A stretch of 50,102 bases of DNA from Dysgonomonas gadei ATCC BAA-286 (GTDB taxonomy: Bacteria; Bacteroidota; Bacteroidia; Bacteroidales; Dysgonomonadaceae), in contig NZ_GL891989.1 of assembly GCF_000213555.1 (NCBI RefSeq), positions 1 through 50,102 on the forward strand. Direction: 5' to 3'. Position 1 is the stretch's first letter; every line of letters starts with the position of its first letter. Made by a program: the position numbers and the translations under genes. Of the stretch, positions 24,447-32,332 are shown piece after piece. The notes under the pieces are model-generated. The model made no database searches, was not told where the DNA came from, and saw only the letters and a list, made by a program, of their open reading frames with translations.

Positions 24447-25754
24447 TCAATTTGCTTTAATATTCAATATCGGCTTTACTGTATCTAAGATAACTGCTGT
24501 ATCCTGAATCGCATTTATAATAACATCTTTGTCTTTATATGCCATTGGAGCTTCGTCGAGAGTTGATTTGCAGACAGATGTTGAGTAAACTCCTTCCATC
24601 TCTTTCTCAAACTCTTCCATATCCAATGTTTTGAAAGCCTGATTCCGAGCTAATATTCGTCCTGCACCATGAGGGGCTGAACAGTTCCAATCGGCATTAC
24701 TCTTTCCTTCACAGATTAATAATCCGTCACGCATGTTGAACGGGATAATCATTCGTTCTCCTTCATAAGCCCGGATAGCACCTTTTCGGATAATCCAGTC
24801 TTGCGGATCGATAAAGTTATGCTTTGAATGTATCATATCAACGGCTTCCACATCTCGCAACCCGACAAAGATAGAGTGAGCCATAGCCCGATGATTAAAC
24901 TCCGCATAAGTTTGAGCAATCACCATATCTACTAGATACTCGTACATATCGTCACCTTTCAATAGCAATTCTTTTTTACCGACACCGTATCGTTCGTTCA
25001 ATTCCGCTAACTTGATAGGGATATCAGATGTCGGAACTGTATTTTGGGTGATATCTTTAAATTCGTCGTGATACTCTTGTGGTCTGAATTTGGCAGCTAC
25101 TATTTTCTTCGCATGATAGTTACATACTTTCAGTCCGAAGTTTCGAGAGCCGGAATGAATAGTCAGGTAATGTGATCCGTCGTTTGCTGATTCTCCGATC
25201 TCAATAAAATGGTTTCCGCCACCCAAAGACCCAACAGAATTATAGAACATCTTTTCTCCTGTACCTATTTTCTTACATAGTTCGGCGATATATTCACGAT
25301 CAATAGTTATTGCAAGTTTATCTTCCGAGAATCGTGTATTCCATTGATTAATAAATTGATTCAAATTATCAGTAACAGTCTGCATATATTCATCTACCCA
25401 CCAATAATTAAAGTCCTTACCTTTTCGGATTTCATGTCCCATCGGTACAGCCTTACGGATTTTTTTATCTATTTGTGGAAGCTCAGTAGCATTGAATCGT
25501 TTATTTAATTTATAGCTTGTTACAGAACAACCTATATCTACCCCTATATAGTTTGGGTTAACCATTGTAGTCATTGGCATAGTGAATCCGATTACAATGC
25601 CTTTTCCCACATGTGTATCGGGCATGATACGTACTTGTACACCTTCCGATATTTCGTGATTCAAGATATTTTGAACTAATTCAATAGCCCCTTCTTCAAC
25701 TTCATCTAAGAATATTTTACAGTCCTGGTTATATTTTCCTTTTAATTCTATCAT
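24447..25754 (-). CDS. rtcB: RtcB-type RNA ligase
   Basis: 435 residues with the RtcB metal and guanylylation motifs: PDTHVGKGIVIG (45-56), VDIGCSVTS with the metal-binding Cys (76), GGGNHFIEIG (His 182), HSGSRNFG (His 200), and SAPHGAGR with the His that receives GMP (362). RtcB joins 2',3'-cyclic phosphate or 3'-phosphate RNA ends to 5'-OH ends and is the tRNA-splicing ligase of archaea and animals; in bacteria it repairs cleaved RNA. Here the promoter (25774-25818) and downstream array with an interrupted tRNA-Arg suggest that its substrates include these tRNA halves. Confidence 0.93.
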   Translation of the reverse strand: MIELKGKYNQDCKIFLDEVEEGAIELVQNILNHEISEGVQVRIMPDTHVGKGIVIGFTMPMTTMVNPNYIGVDIGCSVTSYKLNKRFNATELPQIDKKIRKAVPMGHEIRKGKDFNYWWVDEYMQTVTDNLNQFINQWNTRFSEDKLAITIDREYIAELCKKIGTGEKMFYNSVGSLGGGNHFIEIGESANDGSHYLTIHSGSRNFGLKVCNYHAKKIVAAKFRPQEYHDEFKDITQNTVPTSDIPIKLAELNERYGVGKKELLLKGDDMYEYLVDMVIAQTYAEFNHRAMAHSIFVGLRDVEAVDMIHSKHNFIDPQDWIIRKGAIRAYEGERMIIPFNMRDGLLICEGKSNADWNCSAPHGAGRILARNQAFKTLDMEEFEKEMEGVYSTSVCKSTLDEAPMAYKDKDVIINAIQDTAVILDTVKPILNIKAN

Positions 25755-25773
25755 AACTTTATACTTTTATTAC

Positions 25774-25818
25774 TTTGATGATACAAAGTAAAATAGGCGA
25801 TACGCAGTGTTTTTGCGT
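25774..25818. promoter_or_regulatory. Promoter-operator B (rtcB / divergent WYL operon)
   Basis: Minus strand: ACGCA-N7-TGCGT (25818-25802, a perfect inverted repeat), 11 nt, TTACTTTG (-7-like), TATCATCAAA. It would start rtcB transcripts about 20 nt before the ATG at 25754. A second palindrome, TACTTTG-N6-CAAAGTA (25771-25790), overlaps the start region. Confidence 0.7.
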
Positions 25819-25844
25819 CATGAAAAATATTTTTATTATTTTTG
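25812..25844 (+). promoter_or_regulatory. Plus-strand promoter of WYL operon B
   Basis: TTTG 25812-25815 and TATTTTTG 25837-25844, 21 nt apart, as at locus A. The -33 box is inside the right arm of the inverted repeat, so the regulator bound there would also affect its own operon. Confidence 0.6.
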
Positions 25845-25858
25845 AGAAAATAGATTAT

Positions 25859-26479
25859 ATGAAAGTATTTTTAATGATAATGTTTTTTTGGTTTCCTCTA
25901 TTTTCATCCAGTCAGAATATAGCAGAAATTGAGGAATATCTGAAGAAAGAATATCCTTCTTCGGAAACAGTATCTAGTAATCAGCCTCAATATGTAAACA
26001 ATAGTATAGTCCTTCTGAATGATTCTATTCTGTCTAAATATCTCGGTACTATAGATATATTTCAGATAAAGTATCGAGAATTGATAGGTTGGATGGTTGA
26101 GGAATATAAAGCAATCGTACTATCAGATAATAGCCGAGAAAAGTATTTTATAATTTTTCCTTTTGATCTAAGAAATCCAAAATCTGAAGCAATTTCATAT
26201 TTTGAAGAAAAATATATTGAACAAGAAGATCTTGATAAATATTGCCACTCTATAGCAAATATGTTTCTTACTATGGGTATATTATCAAAACCTCGATTGG
26301 GTAAATTACAGAAGATTTCAAATAATCAATATCAAATATCATATATCGTAAACTTTGTAAATAGAGAGACGGTCTATCGGAATCTTATTTTCACTTTCGA
26401 TAAGCTATATTTAAAACAAATACAGATAATAAATCCATTTTCAGGATTAAATGAAATAGAATATGCCAGTAAACCGTAA
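25859..26479 (+). CDS. Exported hypothetical protein, first gene of WYL operon B
   Basis: Taken from the ATG at 25859, giving a clear signal peptide MKVFLMIMFFWFPLFSSSQN; a longer start at 25775 would lie inside the promoter. The mature part (about 185 residues) is acidic and includes IAEIEEYLKKEYPSSETVSS and IGWMVEEYKAIVLSDNSREK. Not recognised. Its 3' end overlaps the WYL gene by 17 nt. It replaces the unrelated 175-residue protein of locus A. An exported product in an RNA-repair regulon is unexpected. Confidence 0.6.
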   Translation: MKVFLMIMFFWFPLFSSSQNIAEIEEYLKKEYPSSETVSSNQPQYVNNSIVLLNDSILSKYLGTIDIFQIKYRELIGWMVEEYKAIVLSDNSREKYFIIFPFDLRNPKSEAISYFEEKYIEQEDLDKYCHSIANMFLTMGILSKPRLGKLQKISNNQYQISYIVNFVNRETVYRNLIFTFDKLYLKQIQIINPFSGLNEIEYASKP

Positions 26480-27479
26480 CGCCCTAATCCGCTATAAAAC
26501 AATAGATACTTGTCTACGTAATAAATATAGACAGTGGACACTTGAAGACCTTATAGATGCTTGTTCTGACGCTCTCTATGAATATGAAGGAATAGACAAA
26601 GGTATCAGCAAACGCACTGTGCAAATGGATATTCAGATGATGCGCAGCGAGAAACTAGGTTATAATGCACCTATTATTGTTTATGATAATAAATACTACA
26701 AATATGAAGATGAGGATTACAGCATAACTAATACGCCATTGTCAGAACAAGACTTGAAAACAATGTCTGAAGCTGTTGAGGTTTTGCGTCAATTCAAAGG
26801 GTTCTCTTACTTCTCAGGTATGGGCGATATCGTCAGCCGCTTGGAAGATCATGTTACTTCGGCAAAACAGAAAACTATACCTGTTATAGACTTTGAGAAG
26901 AATGAAAGCCTGAAAGGATTGGATTATCTGGATATTATTTATCATGCTATTGTGAACAAGCAGGTTCTAAACTTAAAATACCGTTCATTCAAAGCCCGGT
27001 CAGCAAATACATTTTTATTCTACCCTTACTTACTAAAAGAGTATCGCAACCGTTGGTTTGTATTCGGACGAAGAAAAGGAAATCTGATTAATCTGGCATT
27101 GGATAGAATACATAGTGTAGAGATCGCTGAAAAAGAAAGATTTGTAGAAAATAATTTATTCGATCCTCAGACTTTCTTCGATGATTTGGTTGGTGTCACC
27201 AAAAATGTAGGAATGAAGGCTCAATCTGTCCGTTTCTGGGTAAATAAAGAAAATGCACCTTATGTACAGACCAAACCTTTTCATAAAAGCCAGAAAATAG
27301 TTGAAGAGCATGAGGATGGTTCCAAAACATTCGAAATTAATGTGGTTATCAATCAGGAATTGCAACGGGAGTTCTTTGGATATGTCGATACTATAAAAAT
27401 TTTATCCCCTCAGTCTTTAGTTGACTTTATGGCTTGGAAATTAAGATTGGCAAAGGAACAATACGAAAGTGATATATAA
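26463..27479 (+). CDS. WYL-domain transcriptional regulator, copy B
   Basis: 338 residues, same length and architecture as the copy at 1632-2648: winged HTH (about 5-85), WYL (about 154-225) and C-terminal WCX-like region. It differs at about 21 residues (about 94% identity by hand), mostly conservative and outside the DNA-recognition helix, while many third positions differ. Conservation of protein over DNA indicates selection. It is divergent to rtcB and downstream of promoter B, so it is the likely regulator of rtcB and the tRNA arrays. Confidence 0.88.
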   Translation: MPVNRNALIRYKTIDTCLRNKYRQWTLEDLIDACSDALYEYEGIDKGISKRTVQMDIQMMRSEKLGYNAPIIVYDNKYYKYEDEDYSITNTPLSEQDLKTMSEAVEVLRQFKGFSYFSGMGDIVSRLEDHVTSAKQKTIPVIDFEKNESLKGLDYLDIIYHAIVNKQVLNLKYRSFKARSANTFLFYPYLLKEYRNRWFVFGRRKGNLINLALDRIHSVEIAEKERFVENNLFDPQTFFDDLVGVTKNVGMKAQSVRFWVNKENAPYVQTKPFHKSQKIVEEHEDGSKTFEINVVINQELQREFFGYVDTIKILSPQSLVDFMAWKLRLAKEQYESDI

Positions 27480-27496
27480 TTATTCCAAAAGTATTT

Positions 27497-27814
27497 TTAC
27501 AATACTCTACTTAGAGCTTTTATTCCTTTTTCTAAATCTGCTTCAGGCAAAGATGCGTAACCCAATCTAATTCCGGATATTGGTTCTCCAAAACTGAATC
27601 TGTCGGGAGTATAGAAATTTATAGATTTAATATTAGTTTTCTTTTGCACTTGAAATAAATCAATATTTTCAATTGGTTTAATCCAAAAAGCCAATCCTCC
27701 ATCGGGTTTCTTGTAAGTCATTTTATTTTCTAAATAATTATCCAAGAGAGATGCGAAAAAATCTCTTTTCTGTTCATAATAGCTCAACATTCTTTTCTGA
27801 TGCCTGCGAATAGG
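27497..27814 (-). pseudogene. C-terminal fragment of a MocR/PdxR-type GntR-aminotransferase regulator
   Basis: The frame reads RIRRHQKRMLSYYEQKRDFF, KPDGGLAFWIKPIENIDLF and ISGIRLGYASLPEADLEKGI, the C-terminal part of the fold-type I aminotransferase domain fused to GntR regulators. Only about 105 of roughly 450-480 residues remain. The frame stays open for a few codons past the ATG at 27790 and then enters unrelated, GC-richer DNA near 27815. It is a truncation by insertion or deletion at the edge of mobile-element debris. Confidence 0.7.
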
Positions 27815-27822
27815 TACAGGAT

Positions 27823-27999
27823 GCGAAACTCCAACTCTGCAAGCTGTCCGACAGCCCCGGCAAGCTATTCCTCTACCTCAACGGCAAGAACATCCTCGAC
27901 TGGTTCCGGGAGCAGTTCCAAAAACTGCGGCAGATTATCCGACCCGTCATTCGACAGACGGTCATTCAACCCAGGCAGGGCAAAGGACAAAGCATTTAA
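27823..27999 (+). pseudogene. C-terminal fragment, possibly of a mobilization protein
   Basis: A GC-rich frame reads KLQLCKLSDSPGKLFLYLNG, KNILDWFREQFQKLRQIIRP and ends RQGKGQSI with TAA at 27997. The style fits a C-terminus from a Bacteroidales mobilizable or conjugative element, tentatively a mobilization or relaxase-type protein. No start survives; the 5' border coincides with the broken MocR gene. Confidence 0.4.
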
Positions 28000-28226
28000 C
28001 GAAAAGGGCAAACGCACGAAATATGTGTTTTTATGCAGAAAGTTTATCTATACATTTTTTAGCCGATAGCCATTAGCTGTCAGCTTGTAGCTCTTTGAAA
28101 GATTGATTAAAGCAGTTACGGGTTACTTCGCCCTTCGGGCAGTTACAAGTTACGAGGGAAAAAATTAGCTCCGCTAAAGGACCGGTGGTTCTTAATTTTT
28201 CATTCTTAATTATTTTCCGTGTTACC

Positions 28227-28325
28227 TTTTAACTATATATGATTAACAAATGCAAAATAGACAGCATAAAAACAGTAAAAAACTGTCAGATGTGTCAGGT
28301 TTTAACTATATACGGTTAATAAATG
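28227..28325. repeat. Pair of 26-bp direct repeats
   Basis: Copies at 28227-28252 and 28300-28325, each beginning TTTTAACTATATA, agree at 23 of 26 positions and start 73 bp apart (about seven helical turns). They lie upstream of the gene at 28492. They could be iteron-like or regulator-binding sites of the former mobile element. Confidence 0.5.
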
Positions 28326-28491
28326 TGAATGAGATCAATGGCTAAAATCCTCGATTTCGTTTGCCCTATTTAATGAACCAACACAGCCGTCATTCCAAGA
28401 TTATTTCGTAAATTTGGCCGCGAGAGCAACCAAATGCGAATAACAGACACAAACCGATAACACGCTCCGCGAGAGGCATAAAAATGAAAAA

Positions 28492-28935
28492 ATGAAAGAG
28501 GAATTTCAAAAGGAATTTGCGGCTATCTTAGCCGAGGCAATAGAACACTTCAATCCTGAAATTGAAGACGACACTTCAGTAATTACCATTGTCGCCGATG
28601 TGGACAACGAGCAACTGCTATTTGGCGGTCTAAAATTACGAGAAGACTTGGAAGGAGAGGGTATATGGGATGAAAACTCCCGGGTGTTTTATACCGCCGA
28701 ATCAAAATATGTGCAAAGTTGTTACAAAGAACTCAATAAAGATTATGAAGAGTGGAGAACCGGCCGTAGTTACAATTATGACGGATTGATGTCAGCCGCC
28801 TATGACATGGGTTATGTCATGGGTGATGCAATTGTCGATGAGGGTCTTCGGGAGAAACTGTCCGGCGAACTTTTATATGGTTGGTGTCATGCGATGGGAC
28901 AAAACGCCGACGGAGATAATTTTTATTGCGCTTAA
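28492..28935 (+). CDS. Mobile-element hypothetical protein
   Basis: 147 residues, acidic: MKEEFQKEFAAILAEAIEHF, a beta segment DDTSVITIVADVDNEQLLFG, and a C-terminal SAAYDMGYVMGDAIVDEGLR. No domain recognised. Its higher GC and location beside mobilization debris and repeats suggest cargo of an integrated element. A strong terminator follows at 28997-29023. Confidence 0.6.
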   Translation: MKEEFQKEFAAILAEAIEHFNPEIEDDTSVITIVADVDNEQLLFGGLKLREDLEGEGIWDENSRVFYTAESKYVQSCYKELNKDYEEWRTGRSYNYDGLMSAAYDMGYVMGDAIVDEGLREKLSGELLYGWCHAMGQNADGDNFYCA

Positions 28936-28996
28936 TGATATTGCTATGACAAAAGATTAGCGGTTCTGACGGCGGAACGACTGCATTACAAGAACG

Positions 28997-29023
28997 AAAA
29001 ACACCCGTCCGACGGGTGTTTTT
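28997..29023. terminator. Strong intrinsic terminator
   Basis: AAAAACACCCGTC and GACGGGTGTTTTT pair in a 13-bp stem, leaving a one-base centre, 62 nt after the stop codon at 28935. Confidence 0.8.
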
Positions 29024-29181
29024 CACGAATAATGATTACCTTTGTTCCGAGAGTTATTAGGGTGCAATGCGCCGCATAAAGCAGAAATGAGAACGGTTGC
29101 CAAGTCATTACCCAAGCCCTCTCAAAATCCGACTAACTTACTATAAATACAGAAGTTAGTGTCAAGTTGTATATTTTCATA

Positions 29182-29322
29182 ATGGAAAATGATATTCTCA
29201 AAGAACTGGAATCTCTTGCTGAAGAAAAATATAGTATATTCTCATCACGCCTTATTCCCTATGTTGATAATGTATTGGGTGTAAGGCTTCCTATACTTCG
29301 AAATTTTCTAGATATGGTGTAA
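29182..29322 (+). pseudogene. Truncated DNA alkylation repair (AlkD-like) gene, N-terminus only
   Basis: 46 codons reading MENDILKELESLAEEKY and VDNVLGVRLPILRNFL before TAA. This is the N-terminal signature of the AlkD-like repair enzymes (about 230 residues when intact). Sequence after the stop shows no continuation. It is a remnant at the right edge of the variable region. Confidence 0.6.
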
Positions 29323-29589
29323 TACCCTCATGAGACATTAAATAAATACATATTTAATGTCTTTATAATAAAATATTGTAAAACAATAAATAAGTCGTTT
29401 TTCTTTCGTATCTTTAAAACTTGAGCAATCTGGTTTTTATTGTATCTATCTTCTCAATGTTTTGCTCCGCGCTGGTTAGCGGATCTTCCCATCGTCAAAA
29501 TCGACAACAAAATTAACTTTCTTGTTTATGGTATTAATCAGTTACGAGAATATGTAATGCTTTTGTCGTAACACATTTTTGTAAATAAG

Positions 29590-30687
29590 ATGAAATCATT
29601 TTTTATAGGGAATCTGGAAGTTAAACTTCCGGTTATCCAAGGTGGAATGGGAGTAGGCATATCTTTGTCCGGTTTAGCATCAGCGGTAGCCAATGAAGGA
29701 GGGATAGGAGTTATATCGTGTGCCGGTTTGGGGCTTATCCATAAAGGCCACGGAGATTTTATTAAGAGCAGTATTTGGGGGCTAAAAGAAGAGTTGCGTT
29801 TAGCCAGAGAAAAAACAACTGGCATAATTGGGGTCAATATAATGGTGGCTTTATCCAATTTTGCAGATATGGCGCGTACAGCCATCGAAGAAAAAGCGGA
29901 TGTCATATTTGCCGGAGCAGGACTACCGTTGGACCTACCATCTTATCGGACTGTGGATAGTAAAACCAAGTTAGTCCCGATCGTTTCTTCCGCCCGGGCC
30001 TCAAAAATAATTTGTGAGAAATGGTATAATAATTACGGTTACCTACCTGATGCGATCGTTGTAGAAGGCCCGAAAGCAGGAGGGCATTTAGGATTCAAAA
30101 AAGAGCAAATTGATGATAACCTGTATTCTCTGGAACAGATAATTCCCGAGGTTATAGAAACAGTCGCATTATATAAAGAAATAAAAACAATATCAGTTAT
30201 TGCCGCAGGTGGAATATCTTCAGGAGGGGATATATACCGTTTTATCGAAATGGGGGCATCAGCTGTACAGATGGGAACAATATTTGTTACTACAGACGAA
30301 TGCGATGCTTCAGAAGCCTTCAAGCAGGTCTATCTTACTGCTAAAGAAGACGACTTAATGATAATCAACAGCCCCGTAGGGATGCCCGGGCGTGCTATTA
30401 AAGGAGAATTTCTCAAACGTGTTGCCGATGGATTAGAAGTTCCTAAAACCTGCCCTGTACATTGTATAAAAACCTGTGACTATACGAAGAGCCCCTACTG
30501 TATTATGAAAGCATTATTTAATGCTGCAAAAGGTGATATGAGAAAAGGGTATGCTTTTGCAGGAGTAAATGCACATCTGGCACAGAAAATAAGCAGTGTA
30601 AAAGAAGTTGTATGCAGGCTGAAAGAAGAATTTACCCTGGCGGAAAAAAGAACATTATTTACAATAGGGCTGTCTCATGAACTATAG
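29590..30687 (+). CDS. Nitronate monooxygenase / NPD-type flavoprotein
   Basis: 365 residues, TIM-barrel FMN enzyme of the 2-nitropropane dioxygenase/FabK-like group: VIQGGMGVGISLSGLASAV near the N-terminus, GVNIMVALSNF, IVVEGPKAGGHLGF, VIAAGGISSGGDIYRFIEMG and ASAVQMGTIF. Members oxidise alkyl nitronates or reduce enoyl-ACP. A four-Cys cluster TCPVHCIKTCDYTKSPYC in the C-terminal region is present in this subfamily. The gene begins the non-accessory part of the window and is followed by small genes on the same strand. Confidence 0.85.
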   Translation: MKSFFIGNLEVKLPVIQGGMGVGISLSGLASAVANEGGIGVISCAGLGLIHKGHGDFIKSSIWGLKEELRLAREKTTGIIGVNIMVALSNFADMARTAIEEKADVIFAGAGLPLDLPSYRTVDSKTKLVPIVSSARASKIICEKWYNNYGYLPDAIVVEGPKAGGHLGFKKEQIDDNLYSLEQIIPEVIETVALYKEIKTISVIAAGGISSGGDIYRFIEMGASAVQMGTIFVTTDECDASEAFKQVYLTAKEDDLMIINSPVGMPGRAIKGEFLKRVADGLEVPKTCPVHCIKTCDYTKSPYCIMKALFNAAKGDMRKGYAFAGVNAHLAQKISSVKEVVCRLKEEFTLAEKRTLFTIGLSHEL

Positions 30688-30849
30688 TCTGGTAGAAGAA
30701 ACAATAAGAAGATATATCCGTGAATACAGGAATGGCCTTGACATTCTGTGCTCAGGATGAACAAGGCTTGCTCAAGGGCATTCAGAAACTTACAGGAAAG
30801 TGTCTTACAGTATCGAGTCAATAATAAACATTCACTAAAACTACAATAT

Positions 30850-31089
30850 ATGGTAGCAAAACAGAATTCTTCAGCAAATAAGAAAGAAGGTGAAATAACC
30901 CGTTCTGAAAGAACTTCGGCAACACAACAAGCCGAGTCGGTGTTGAAAAATGCAAAGGAGCGTGCCGGAGATGTTATCCATGTCGTAATTAGTGACAGGA
31001 CTACAATTGAACTTCCGGCTCATTTATCACAGGAAGAGATAGATGCCCGTGTGGAGAAATATATAGAATTGCATAAATCGAAGATATAG
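30850..31089 (+). CDS. Small charged hypothetical protein
   Basis: 79 residues from MVAKQNSSANKKEGEITRSE; an upstream extension to 30748 is open but lacks protein-like character. The C-terminal half contains RAGDVIHVVISDRTTIELPA followed by HLSQEEIDARVEKYIELHK. No family recognised. It sits directly before the cold-shock gene and may share its transcript. A tiny frame of 27 codons overlapping the preceding gene's stop (30677-30760) was seen but not called. Confidence 0.5.
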   Translation: MVAKQNSSANKKEGEITRSERTSATQQAESVLKNAKERAGDVIHVVISDRTTIELPAHLSQEEIDARVEKYIELHKSKI

Positions 31090-31161
31090 TTTCTAGAGAA
31101 TTGCTGTGATAAAAATAATAAGTATTCATTATAAAAAAACAAAGATATTTTAAGAATAAGT

Positions 31162-31614
31162 ATGGCTAAATCAAACTCATTTAACAAGAGAGAAATAGAA
31201 AAAAACAAACAACAAAAAAGAAAAGAAAAACAGCAAAAACGGGAAGAAAGAAAAAATAATCCAGCCGATTCTTTTGAGGATATGATTGCTTATGTAGATG
31301 AAAACGGAGTTATAACCAGTACTCCTCCCGATCTCACTAATAAACGAAAAATCAAGATCGAAAATATAGCTGTTTCTACGCCGAAAAAAGAAGATATGGA
31401 AGATCCTATATTGAATGGGCGTGTAGAATACTTTAACCCCGATAAGGGATATGGTTTTATAAAGCATACAGGAAGTACGGATAAATATTTTTTCCATATA
31501 AGTAGTGCTCCGGCTTCCATTACAGATGGAAATATGGTAACATTCGAATTGGAACGTGGTCAAAAAGGCATGAATGCCGTAAGGATTACTCTTGCCAATA
31601 AGGACGGCCAGTAA
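31162..31614 (+). CDS. Cold-shock-domain protein with basic N-terminus
   Basis: 150 residues. The first 35 are strongly basic (KREIEKNKQQKRKEKQQKR). The C-terminal 65 form a cold-shock OB fold: NGRVEYFNPDKGYGFIKHTG with RNP1-type KGYGFI, and KYFFHIS with RNP2-type FFH. Such proteins bind single-stranded RNA and act as chaperones. It lies 27 nt before an RRM protein gene, a pairing often seen in Bacteroidetes. Confidence 0.88.
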   Translation: MAKSNSFNKREIEKNKQQKRKEKQQKREERKNNPADSFEDMIAYVDENGVITSTPPDLTNKRKIKIENIAVSTPKKEDMEDPILNGRVEYFNPDKGYGFIKHTGSTDKYFFHISSAPASITDGNMVTFELERGQKGMNAVRITLANKDGQ

Positions 31615-31641
31615 TCAATAATAATTAATTTAAGAAAAAGA

Positions 31642-31950
31642 ATGAACATTTATGTATCAAATCTAAACTTTAGCACAACAAGCGAGAGTTTACAGGAATT
31701 ATTTGCAGCGTATGGTGAAGTTGAATCTGCAAAGATTATCACAGACAGGGAAAGCGGAAGGTCTCGCGGATTCGGTTTTGTAGAAATGCCAAATGATACC
31801 GAAGGGCAAAATGCCATATCGGGATTACACGACACCGATTTTGAAGGAAAGACTATTGGCGTAAGCGTAGCACGCCCAAAAACCGAAAGAAGCAGCGGCG
31901 GATATAACAACCGGGGCGGAAACGGTGGATATAATAGAAATCGCTATTAA
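31642..31950 (+). CDS. RRM RNA-binding protein
   Basis: 102 residues. A single RRM: RNP2 IYVSNL (3-8), RNP1 RGFGFVEM (about 42-49), then a glycine- and arginine-rich tail (GGYNNRGGNGGYNRNRY). Such small RRM proteins bind RNA in stress or cold. It follows the cold-shock gene and ends before a clear terminator. Confidence 0.9.
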   Translation: MNIYVSNLNFSTTSESLQELFAAYGEVESAKIITDRESGRSRGFGFVEMPNDTEGQNAISGLHDTDFEGKTIGVSVARPKTERSSGGYNNRGGNGGYNRNRY

Positions 31951-31965
31951 TCAAATAGTTTAGTT

Positions 31966-31998
31966 AACGGGTAGGAGACTTTTCTTACCCGTTTTCTG
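31966..31998 (+). terminator. Intrinsic terminator after the RRM gene
   Basis: AACGGGTA and TACCCGTT pair around a 12-nt loop, followed by TTCTGTTTTT. Confidence 0.75.
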
Positions 31999-32332
31999 TT
32001 TTTGTAATCGGTACTCCGATTATTTTTTGTATATTTACAATCCGGAATCATTTATACAAACGCAATAGCATCCTTTTAGCTGTACCTGTGTTTGTTCCGG
32101 ATATGATTAGTCAATATATCGTTGTGACATATTTTATTTACAGGTAAGATCAGCTTTTTTCTAAACCTTATCTGATATGACTTGAATTCTATTCAGGTTT
32201 GCCTTTTTGTTTATTTACTGATTATGAATATTCAGCTGATACCTTCTGTACGCTCGAAAACAACATAAAATAAATTCAATATGCCTGCACTTGGAATATA
32301 AGCAAGTGTAGCTTAATAATTTAACTGTAAAT
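31999..32332. other. Intergenic region before the KamA-type gene
   Basis: No gene seen. The last part contains a small hairpin, CACTTG/CAAGTG, at 32286-32310. No clear -7 box was pinned down. Confidence 0.3.

Noticed and set aside
25775..25858. N-terminal extension of the exported protein at 25859
   Set aside because: It would place the start codon within the operator and upstream of the -7 box, and hides the clear signal peptide.
30677..30760. A 27-codon gene overlapping the nitronate monooxygenase stop
   Set aside because: Too short, with no homology known to me and no supporting signals.
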